A stretch of DNA of 30,910 nt, from contig CBFHJJ010000015.1 of NCBI GenBank assembly GCA_965655865.1, forward strand, positions 1 to 30,910, written 5' to 3'. The notes beneath the pieces were generated by a model. It worked only from the letters and a program-made list of their open reading frames with translations. It made no database searches and was not told the origin of the DNA. The first letter of the stretch is position 1, and every line of letters begins with the position of its first letter. This DNA comes from MAG-121220-bin8 sp965655865 (GTDB lineage Bacteria > Bacteroidota > Bacteroidia > Flavobacteriales > Flavobacteriaceae). The position numbers and the translations under genes were made by a program. Below are positions 1 to 6,648 of this stretch, piece by piece.

Positions 1-30
1 GCCCCATTTATTTTTTAATTTTTGTAACAT

Positions 31-984
31 TTACCCTAAAATATCAGCAATTTGCTGCGCCAATTCAATACCAATTCTGTCTTGTGCTTCATTAGTAGCA
101 GCTCCAATATGAGGAGTTAAAGAAATCCTTGGGTGCATTAATAGTTTAATTTCAGGTTTTGGTTCGTTTTCAAACGTGTCTAAACCAGCAAAAGAAACTT
201 TTCCTGAATCTAAGGCGTTAACTAATTCAACTTCGTTTACAACACCACCTCTAGCTGCATTTATTAAACCTACACCATCTTTCATTAATTCAAACTGTTC
301 TTTATCTATAATATAATTTTTCTGAGCTGGAACGTGTAAACTAATAAAATCTGATTTACATAAAAGTTCATCTATTTTAGAAATTTTAATATTAATGTCA
401 ACGGAATGATTATCCATGAATTCAAGTTTCACAGTAGCTTCTTCTAAAAATTTATCATAAGCCAGAACATTCATTCCGGCTCCGATAGCGATTTTTGCAG
501 TTTCTCTACCAATTCTTCCAAAACCAATAATTCCTAATGTTTTCCCTCTCAATTCAACTCCTTTTGCATAGGCTTTTTTTAACTTTTTAAAGTTTGAATC
601 ACCATCTAATGGCATTGAACGATTAGATTCATGTAGAAACCTAACTCCACTATATAAGTGCGCAAATACTAGCTCTGCAACAGAGGAGGAGGATGCAGCT
701 GGAGTATTTATTACATTGATGTTTTTACTTCTAGCATACTCAACATCTATATTATCCATTCCAACACCACCACGTCCAATAATTTTCAAACCTGGGCATT
801 TATCAATCAATTCTTTTCTTACAGTTGTTGCACTTCTAACGAGTATTACGCTAATATCTTCTTTGTTAATGTAATTCTCTAATTGCTCTTGAGCAACATT
901 TGTAGTAATAATATTGAAACCTGATTTTTTTAATTCTTCAACTCCGGAATTAGAAATACCATCGTTTGCTAAAACATTTATCAT
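31..984 (-). CDS. serA: D-3-phosphoglycerate dehydrogenase, short form
   Basis: This NAD-dependent 2-hydroxyacid dehydrogenase is expected to oxidise 3-phosphoglycerate to 3-phosphohydroxypyruvate, the first step of serine synthesis, in the cytosol. The protein has 317 residues. The dinucleotide-binding motif GFGRIG lies at residues 154-159, and the catalytic triad is visible as Arg245 (AARGG), Glu274 (NEP) and His292 (PHIG). It ends soon after the catalytic domain, so it lacks the C-terminal ACT domain of the long, serine-inhibited SerA enzymes. It starts with ATG 12 bases after the serC stop, so the two are almost certainly co-transcribed. The neighbour is the main reason for choosing SerA over another 2-hydroxyacid dehydrogenase; substrate choice cannot be read from sequence alone. 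Confidence 0.88.
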   Translation of the reverse strand: MINVLANDGISNSGVEELKKSGFNIITTNVAQEQLENYINKEDISVILVRSATTVRKELIDKCPGLKIIGRGGVGMDNIDVEYARSKNINVINTPAASSSSVAELVFAHLYSGVRFLHESNRSMPLDGDSNFKKLKKAYAKGVELRGKTLGIIGFGRIGRETAKIAIGAGMNVLAYDKFLEEATVKLEFMDNHSVDINIKISKIDELLCKSDFISLHVPAQKNYIIDKEQFELMKDGVGLINAARGGVVNEVELVNALDSGKVSFAGLDTFENEPKPEIKLLMHPRISLTPHIGAATNEAQDRIGIELAQQIADILG

Positions 985-996
985 TATTTTTTAATT

Positions 997-2061
997 TTAA
1001 ACTAGTTTGTTAAGTTGATTCATTACTTCAATTAAAACTTTAACTGAGCTAATATCTAATGCATTATAAATTGAAGCTCTGTATCCGCCTACAGATCTAT
1101 GTCCGTTGACCCCGCTTATATTAGCTTCCAAACATAAACGATCGAAATGTTCCTTATGGTTTTGATCATTAAGATTAAAGGTTACATTCATTAAACTTCT
1201 ATCTTCTTTTTTTGCAAACCCATTAAAAAGATCATTTGAGTCAATTTCGTTGTAAAGTAAATTTGCTTTCTCAATGTTTTTATCTTCTATTGCTTTAATC
1301 CCTCCGTTTTTGGTCAACCACTCTAAAGTTAACATTGAAGTATAAACAGCAAACACTGGAGGTGTATTAAACATGCTATCTTTATCAATATGTACTTTAT
1401 AATCCAACATTGAAGGAATAGTTCTTGAAACCTTTCCAAGTATTTCTTCTTTTACTACAACTAAAGTGGTTCCTGCAGGCCCCATATTTTTTTGAGCTCC
1501 AGCATATATTAATGAAAATTTAGAAAAATCAATATCTCTTGAAAAAATATCTGAAGACATATCACATATCAAATTTGTATCAGATTCTGGAATATCATGA
1601 AATTGAGTACCAAAAATTGTATTGTTAGTAGTAATGTGGAGATAATCTAGATCAGAATCAACTGAGTAACCTTTGGGAATATAATTAAAATTGGCATCCT
1701 TTGAAGAGGCAATCTCTATTGCGTCTCCAAAATTTTTCGCTTCTTTTAATGCTTTTGTAGACCAAGCTCCTGTGTTTATGTAACCCGCTTTATTTTCAAG
1801 CAAATTGTAAGCAGTCATTAAGAACTGCATACTAGCTCCTCCTTGTAAAAATAAAGCTTTATAACCTTTGTTATTTAGATTTAATAAGTCTAAAGCTAGA
1901 GTAGTGGCTCTATCCATAATTTCAACAAAATCTTTACTTCTGTGTGAAATTTCAATTAAAGACAAATTAGAATTGTTAATATTCAAAATTCCGTTTGAAG
2001 CTTGTTCTATAACAGATCTTGGAAGAATACTTGGTCCGGCGCTAAAATTATGTTTTTTCAT
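997..2061 (-). CDS. serC: Phosphoserine aminotransferase
   Basis: This PLP-dependent class V aminotransferase converts 3-phosphohydroxypyruvate and glutamate to phosphoserine, the second step of serine synthesis. The 354-residue length is usual for SerC. The N-terminus carries the family signature NFSAGPS (residues 5-11), and Lys191 in AGAQKNMGPAG is the PLP-binding lysine. HRSVGGYRASIYNA near the C-terminus is also typical. It begins with ATG and is followed after 12 bases by serA on the same strand. The 67-base gap to the acyl-CoA reductase gene upstream holds a possible promoter of its own. No phosphoserine phosphatase gene is seen in the window. Confidence 0.95.
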   Translation of the reverse strand: MKKHNFSAGPSILPRSVIEQASNGILNINNSNLSLIEISHRSKDFVEIMDRATTLALDLLNLNNKGYKALFLQGGASMQFLMTAYNLLENKAGYINTGAWSTKALKEAKNFGDAIEIASSKDANFNYIPKGYSVDSDLDYLHITTNNTIFGTQFHDIPESDTNLICDMSSDIFSRDIDFSKFSLIYAGAQKNMGPAGTTLVVVKEEILGKVSRTIPSMLDYKVHIDKDSMFNTPPVFAVYTSMLTLEWLTKNGGIKAIEDKNIEKANLLYNEIDSNDLFNGFAKKEDRSLMNVTFNLNDQNHKEHFDRLCLEANISGVNGHRSVGGYRASIYNALDISSVKVLIEVMNQLNKLV

Positions 2062-2076
2062 GTTTTTTAAAAGTAT

Positions 2077-2104
2077 CGAAATTAATCATTTACTTGATAT
2101 CAAA
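2077..2104 (-). promoter_or_regulatory. Possible promoter for serC-serA
   Basis: Read on the minus strand, TTTG (plus-strand CAAA at 2101-2104) is followed after 16 bases by TAATTTCG (plus-strand 2077-2084), one mismatch from the Bacteroidota -7 consensus TAnnTTTG. The spacing is slightly short. It lies 15 bases before the serC start codon. The match could be chance in such AT-rich DNA. Confidence 0.35.
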
Positions 2105-2128
2105 TATGGTACCTAAATTAAGATATCA

Positions 2129-3178
2129 TCATATTTTCAACAAAAATTTAATAGTATCATTATTATCTGCATAATCACTAATAGTGGGACACTGTGTTTG
2201 ACCAAATTTGATATTAGTTTTTAGGTCCAAATTACTTACCACACATTGAATGCTGTTTGAGTTATTTTGAATTAGTTTTATTATATCTTTTTTGTCATCA
2301 TAAAATTCATAAAACAAACAACCTATTGGAGATCCAAGCTTTGTTTCTTCTTTGAGTATTAAAAATCCATTTTCAATGAACTTTTCTTTACTCATTAAAT
2401 AAACTGCTTTATTATAATCAAAATTATTAACGTATTTATTATGATTTATAATTTCTTTATAACTAAAAAACGCATTAAATAGTACATCTAAATCATAACC
2501 TCTTGGCAAAAATACTTTAGATACGCTTCTGCAACCTAAACCAAAATAGTTAAATATATCATTGGATAAACCTGCAAGATCATTATCAGATTCATTGCCA
2601 TCTAATACAGCAATAGAGTGTCTTGTTTTTCTTAGTAGGTTGGGGTACTTACTAAAATAATAATCAAAATATCTGTGAGAATTATTATTTCCAGTTGCAA
2701 TTACACCATCAAAATTTTTAAGTTTTTCGCTTTCAAATACAACTTTGTTTTTAAATTTTTCATTTCTTGACACTAAAAACCTAACTATAAATGGAATTAA
2801 TAACTTATCATCAGAGGATAACTTTACCAAACAATCAAAGTTTAATAGCAAAGAACACAATAAATCATGAAAACCAACAGCAGGGATATTACCAGCCATT
2901 ATTATTGCAATTCTTTTAGATGATTTGTCCTTAATATTATATCTAGATAACCAATCGGATATAATATTTTCATCCAGTGAGTTTGACCAGTTTTTAAGGG
3001 ATAGTTTTAAATTATCAATAGTAAACCAGGAGTTGTAACTCTTTGCTTCAATTAGAGTTTCTTCCAATAGCAAATCCCATTTTGGAAAATTTTTATTTTC
3101 ATCTTTATAGCTATTTTCTTTAAAAAGAGTGCCTAGTTCAGAAAAAGCTTTTATTCTTTCTTTAAAATCTGGTGTCAA
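2129..3178 (-). CDS. Acyl-CoA reductase, LuxC-like family
   Basis: The 349-residue protein resembles the LuxC/acyl-CoA reductase family, members of the aldehyde dehydrogenase superfamily that reduce acyl-CoA or acyl-protein thioesters to aldehydes with NADPH. Visible support is the conserved AGNIPAVGFHDLL (residues 95-107) and Cys216 in FGLGCRSVSKVF, the expected nucleophile. The start is unusual: the only upstream candidate in frame is TTG at 3178, because the first internal Met is Met94 of the conserved core. It is transcribed away from the ferredoxin gene and followed by serC-serA. This linkage is familiar in flavobacteria, but the physiological substrate is unknown to me; there are no other lux genes, so light production is not implied. 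Confidence 0.8.
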   Translation of the reverse strand: MTPDFKERIKAFSELGTLFKENSYKDENKNFPKWDLLLEETLIEAKSYNSWFTIDNLKLSLKNWSNSLDENIISDWLSRYNIKDKSSKRIAIIMAGNIPAVGFHDLLCSLLLNFDCLVKLSSDDKLLIPFIVRFLVSRNEKFKNKVVFESEKLKNFDGVIATGNNNSHRYFDYYFSKYPNLLRKTRHSIAVLDGNESDNDLAGLSNDIFNYFGLGCRSVSKVFLPRGYDLDVLFNAFFSYKEIINHNKYVNNFDYNKAVYLMSKEKFIENGFLILKEETKLGSPIGCLFYEFYDDKKDIIKLIQNNSNSIQCVVSNLDLKTNIKFGQTQCPTISDYADNNDTIKFLLKI

Positions 3179-3180
3179 AC

Positions 3181-3211
3181 TTGTCTGTGATTTTTATTGG
3201 TATTATTTTTG
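3181..3211 (+). promoter_or_regulatory. Predicted promoter of the ferredoxin-ychF operon
   Basis: TTG at 3181-3183, 20 bases, then TATTTTTG at 3204-3211: an exact match to the Bacteroidota -33/-7 consensus. Its -7 element ends two bases from the -7 element of the opposing promoter. Transcription would begin near 3217 and give a leader of about 27 bases before ATG 3244. Confidence 0.65.
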
Positions 3212-3213
3212 CG

Positions 3214-3244
3214 CAAATCTAAGTAAAGATTGAATATTTTACAA
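3214..3244 (-). promoter_or_regulatory. Predicted promoter of the acyl-CoA reductase gene
   Basis: On the minus strand TTG (plus-strand CAA, 3242-3244), 20 bases, then TAGATTTG (plus-strand 3214-3221) matches the Bacteroidota consensus TTG-N17-23-TAnnTTTG exactly. The -33 element overlaps the first base of the ferredoxin start codon. Transcription would begin near 3208, about 30 bases before the TTG start codon at 3178. Confidence 0.6.
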
Positions 3245-3597
3245 TGGCAATAATAATAACTGAAGAATGCATTAATTGTGGTGCATGTGAACCAGAATGT
3301 CCAAATACAGCAATTTATGAAGCTGCATATGAATGGAAGTACGCTGATGGTACAAGTTTAGAAGGTGATTTAATACTTCCCAACGGAAAAAGTGTAAATG
3401 CTGAGTTAGAACAAGAACCTATTTCTGATGAATTTTATTTTATATCTCCGGATAAATGTACTGAATGCAAAGGTTTTCATGAAGAACCACAATGTGCAGC
3501 TGTTTGTCCTGTTGATTGTTGTGTGCCTGATGATCAAAATGTAGAAACTGAAGAACAATTATTGTCAAAACAAAAATTCATGCACCCTGATAATTAA
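3244..3597 (+). CDS. 4Fe-4S dicluster ferredoxin
   Basis: A 117-residue cytosolic electron carrier. The first cluster motif is C9-x2-C12-x2-C15-x3-C19-P. The second is C72-x2-C75-x8-C84-x3-C88-P, with a lengthened gap between its second and third cysteines, as in Alvin-type (Allochromatium) 2[4Fe-4S] ferredoxins. A segment of about 50 acidic residues separates the two motifs and the tail is also acidic. The ATG start fits the predicted promoter upstream. It is divergent from the acyl-CoA reductase gene and three bases from ychF, with which it should be co-transcribed. Its redox partner is not evident; the divergent reductase uses a nicotinamide in known relatives, so a direct electron link is only a guess. 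Confidence 0.92.
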   Translation: MAIIITEECINCGACEPECPNTAIYEAAYEWKYADGTSLEGDLILPNGKSVNAELEQEPISDEFYFISPDKCTECKGFHEEPQCAAVCPVDCCVPDDQNVETEEQLLSKQKFMHPDN

Positions 3598-3600
3598 TTT

Positions 3601-4692
3601 ATGAAAGCTGGAATTGTAGGACTACCCAATGTTGGAAAATCAACATTATTCAATTGTTTATCTAACACCAAAGCACAGAGCGCAAATTTTCCATTTTGTA
3701 CTATTGAGCCAAACATAGGGATTATTAATGTACCTGATCAAAGATTAACTGAACTTGAATCTTATGTTAATCCAGAAAAGGTTATTCCTGCTACTGTCGA
3801 AATCGTTGATATTGCTGGACTGGTAAAAGGTGCTAGCAAGGGAGAGGGCTTAGGAAATCAATTTTTAGCTAATATTAGAGAAACTGATGCTATTATTCAT
3901 GTTTTAAGATGTTTTGATGATAATAACATTGTTCATGTTGAAAACACTATTGATCCAGTAAGAGACAAAGAAATAATTGATTTAGAGTTACAGCTTAAAG
4001 ATTTAGAAACTTTAGAAAAAAGAAAAGATAAAATATCACGTTTAATAAAAACGGGAAATAAGGAAGCTGCATTTCAAAATGATGTATTGATTAAAATAAT
4101 TCATCATTTACAATCATTTAACCCTGTGCGAAGCATTGAGTTTACTGAAAAAGAAAAGGAATTTTCTAATACGTTAGATCTTATTACCAATAAACCAGTT
4201 TTATATGTTTGTAATGTTGATGAATCTTCAGCGATAAACGGCAATGGTTATGTCAACAAGGTCAAAGAAGCTATTAAAAATGAAAATTCTGATTTGCTAA
4301 TATTAGCTGTTGCAACTGAGGCAGATATAAATGAATTAGATAATTTTGAAGACAGAAAAGCTTTTTTAGACGATATAGGATTAAGCGAAGCAGGTTCATC
4401 AAAGCTTATTAAAAAATCATACGACTTACTAAATCTTCAAACTTATTTTACAGCTGGCGTCAAGGAAGTCAGAGCATGGACAATTAATAAAGGTATGACT
4501 GCTCCTCAAGCTGCTGGAGTTATACATACAGATTTTGAAAAAGGATTTATTAGAGCAGAAGTGATTTCTTTTAATGATTATTCTGAATATAAAAGTGAAA
4601 TCAAGGTTAAAGAAGCCGGTAAATTAAATATTGAAGGAAAAGAATATATAGTTAAGGATGGTGATATAATGCACTTTAGATTTAACGTTTAA
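3601..4692 (+). CDS. ychF: Redox-regulated ATPase YchF (Obg family)
   Basis: This 363-residue P-loop protein is a universally conserved, ribosome-associated member of the Obg family. The G1 loop GLPNVGKST lies at residues 7-15 and the G3 motif is DIAGLVKGAS. The nucleotide-specificity motif reads NVDE (in YVCNVDESS) where GTPases have NKxD, the hallmark of YchF and the reason it prefers ATP. A helical insertion follows the G3 region, and the C-terminal part carries the TGS-like domain (AAGVIHTDFEKGFIRAEV). The protein begins at the canonical MKAGIVGLPN. It sits three bases after the ferredoxin stop codon and shares its promoter. Confidence 0.97.
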   Translation: MKAGIVGLPNVGKSTLFNCLSNTKAQSANFPFCTIEPNIGIINVPDQRLTELESYVNPEKVIPATVEIVDIAGLVKGASKGEGLGNQFLANIRETDAIIHVLRCFDDNNIVHVENTIDPVRDKEIIDLELQLKDLETLEKRKDKISRLIKTGNKEAAFQNDVLIKIIHHLQSFNPVRSIEFTEKEKEFSNTLDLITNKPVLYVCNVDESSAINGNGYVNKVKEAIKNENSDLLILAVATEADINELDNFEDRKAFLDDIGLSEAGSSKLIKKSYDLLNLQTYFTAGVKEVRAWTINKGMTAPQAAGVIHTDFEKGFIRAEVISFNDYSEYKSEIKVKEAGKLNIEGKEYIVKDGDIMHFRFNV

Positions 4693-4711
4693 AAAAAGAT
4701 TTCAACAACTG

Positions 4712-4733
4712 ATTAATTCTATTGTTAATTAAT
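4712..4733. other. Weak AT-only inverted repeat downstream of ychF
   Basis: ATTAATT and AATTAAT form a 7-base-pair stem with an 8-base loop. There is no GC in the stem and no T tract after it, so it is a poor intrinsic terminator. The 101-base gap between ychF and parE otherwise holds A and T runs and the parE promoter element. Confidence 0.25.
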
Positions 4734-4780
4734 TTATTAAAACACCAAAAAAATTTTTTTTAATCCACACCTATATTAGC

Positions 4781-4788
4781 TATTTTCG
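4781..4788 (+). promoter_or_regulatory. Predicted -7 element of parE-parC
   Basis: TATTTTCG differs at one position from TAnnTTTG and ends five bases before the parE ATG, the same arrangement as at lpxD. No clear TTG is present at the -33 distance, where a run of T lies. Transcription would begin at or a few bases before the start codon, giving a nearly leaderless mRNA. Confidence 0.45.
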
Positions 4789-4793
4789 TAGCA

Positions 4794-6647
4794 ATGTCAG
4801 TTTCATCAAACTATACTGAAGATAATATTCGTTCATTAGATTGGAAAGAGCATATTAGAATGCGTCCAGGGATGTATATTGGTAAGCTTGGGGATGGTTC
4901 TTCACCTGATGATGGTATTTATATTTTATTAAAAGAAGTTCTAGATAATTCGATTGACGAATTTGTTATGGGTGCGGGAAAAACTATTGAAATTTCTATT
5001 TCTGAATCTGGTGTTTCTGTAAGAGATTTTGGAAGAGGAATTCCGCTTGGAAAAGTTGTAGATGTAGTTTCTAAAATGAATACGGGTGGTAAGTACGATT
5101 CAAGAGCATTTAAAAAATCAGTTGGTTTAAATGGAGTAGGTACTAAAGCTGTGAACGCTTTGTCTTCAAGTTTTAAAGTTGAATCTTGTAGAGATGGAAA
5201 AATTAAATCTGTATTTTTTGAAAAAGGAAATTTAACATTTGATAACGATATTGAAGAATCTTCTAAAAGGAAAGGAACTAAAGTAACTTTTGTCCCAGAT
5301 GATATAATATTTAAAAAATATAAATATAGAGGTGAGTATGTTTCTAAAATGCTCAAGTATTATGTTTACTTAAACCCAGGTTTAACCATAGTTTTTAATG
5401 GCGAAAAATACACTTCAAAAAACGGTCTTAAAGATCTTTTAGAAGATAATAATGATGTTGATAAATTATTGTACCCAATAATACATCTAAAAGGGGACGA
5501 TATTGAAATTGCCTTAACACACAGTAAAGTTCAATACAGTGAAGAATATTATTCATTTGTAAATGGTCAGCATACAACACAAGGAGGTACTCATCAGTCA
5601 GCTTTTAGAGAAGCTTTAGTTAGGGTTGTTAGGGATTTTTATGGAAAACCATATGATGCTAGTGATATTAGAAAATCTATTATTTCTGCCGTAAGCATTA
5701 AGGTAATGGAGCCTGTTTTTGAGTCTCAAACTAAAACTAAATTAGGTTCAACTGAAATGGGTGGCGGTCTTCCCACTGTTAGATCATACATTAATGATTT
5801 TATAGGGAAATATTTAGACAATTACCTTCATAAAAATCCTAAAACTGCTGAGGAAATTCAAAAAAAAATTATTCGAGCAGAAAAAGAAAGAAAAGAGTTG
5901 TCGGGTATAAGAAAGTTAGCTAGAGAAAGAGCTAAAAAATCAAACTTACATAATAAGAAGTTAAGAGATTGTCGTGTACATCTTGGTGATATGAACAAAG
6001 AAAACAGGCTAGATTCAACTTTGTTTATAACAGAGGGAGATTCAGCTAGTGGATCAATTACTAAATCAAGAAATGTAAATACTCAAGCGGTCTTTAGTTT
6101 AAGAGGAAAACCTCTTAATTGCTATTCAATGACAAAGAAAATTGTTTATGAAAACGAAGAATTTAATTTACTCCAAGCTGCTTTAAATATTGAAGAAAGT
6201 ATAGAATATCTTAGGTATAATAATATAGTAATAGCTACAGATGCTGACGTTGATGGTATGCATATTAGATTGCTTTTAATTACATTTTTTTTACAATTCT
6301 TCCCTGAGCTTATAAAAGAGGGTCATTTATACATACTACAAACTCCACTTTTTAGAGTTAGAAATAAGAAAGAAACGATTTACTGTTATTCTGAAAATGA
6401 AAGAGTTGATGCCGTTAATAAATTAGGTTCAAAACCTGAAATCACGAGGTTTAAAGGACTTGGTGAAATATCTCCTAATGAATTCAAACACTTTATTGGG
6501 GAAAGTATAAAACTAGATCCTGTCATGTTAGATGAAAATTTTAGTATCGATGAACTTCTATCATTTTATATGGGTAAGAACACACCTGACAGACAGAAAT
6601 TTATAATAGATAATTTAAAAGTTGAATTGGATAGAATAGATTCTTAA
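4794..6647 (+). CDS. parE: DNA topoisomerase IV subunit B
   Basis: The 617-residue ATPase subunit of a type IIA topoisomerase, which decatenates daughter chromosomes. The GHKL ATP-binding domain shows Glu48 and Asn52 in LLKEVLDNSIDEF, then GRGIPLG and GLNGVGTKAVNALSS. The TOPRIM domain shows Glu414 in FITEGDSASGS and Asp483/Asp485/Asp487 in DADVDG. The C-terminus is short. It lies two bases upstream of the A subunit. Length and N-terminal sequence agree with the Bacteroidota topoisomerase IV B subunit, whereas gyrB in this phylum is usually longer and is not paired with an A subunit of this kind. The gyrase alternative is unlikely but not excluded by motifs alone. Confidence 0.93.
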   Translation: MSVSSNYTEDNIRSLDWKEHIRMRPGMYIGKLGDGSSPDDGIYILLKEVLDNSIDEFVMGAGKTIEISISESGVSVRDFGRGIPLGKVVDVVSKMNTGGKYDSRAFKKSVGLNGVGTKAVNALSSSFKVESCRDGKIKSVFFEKGNLTFDNDIEESSKRKGTKVTFVPDDIIFKKYKYRGEYVSKMLKYYVYLNPGLTIVFNGEKYTSKNGLKDLLEDNNDVDKLLYPIIHLKGDDIEIALTHSKVQYSEEYYSFVNGQHTTQGGTHQSAFREALVRVVRDFYGKPYDASDIRKSIISAVSIKVMEPVFESQTKTKLGSTEMGGGLPTVRSYINDFIGKYLDNYLHKNPKTAEEIQKKIIRAEKERKELSGIRKLARERAKKSNLHNKKLRDCRVHLGDMNKENRLDSTLFITEGDSASGSITKSRNVNTQAVFSLRGKPLNCYSMTKKIVYENEEFNLLQAALNIEESIEYLRYNNIVIATDADVDGMHIRLLLITFFLQFFPELIKEGHLYILQTPLFRVRNKKETIYCYSENERVDAVNKLGSKPEITRFKGLGEISPNEFKHFIGESIKLDPVMLDENFSIDELLSFYMGKNTPDRQKFIIDNLKVELDRIDS

Positions 6648-6648
6648 T

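Noticed and set aside
1868..2116. Open frame on the plus strand opposite serC
   Set aside because: It lies almost wholly antisense to a confident serC gene and its translation shows no recognisable family features.
4712..4733. ychF terminator
   Set aside because: The stem contains only A-T pairs and no T tract follows, so it is kept only as a weak inverted repeat.
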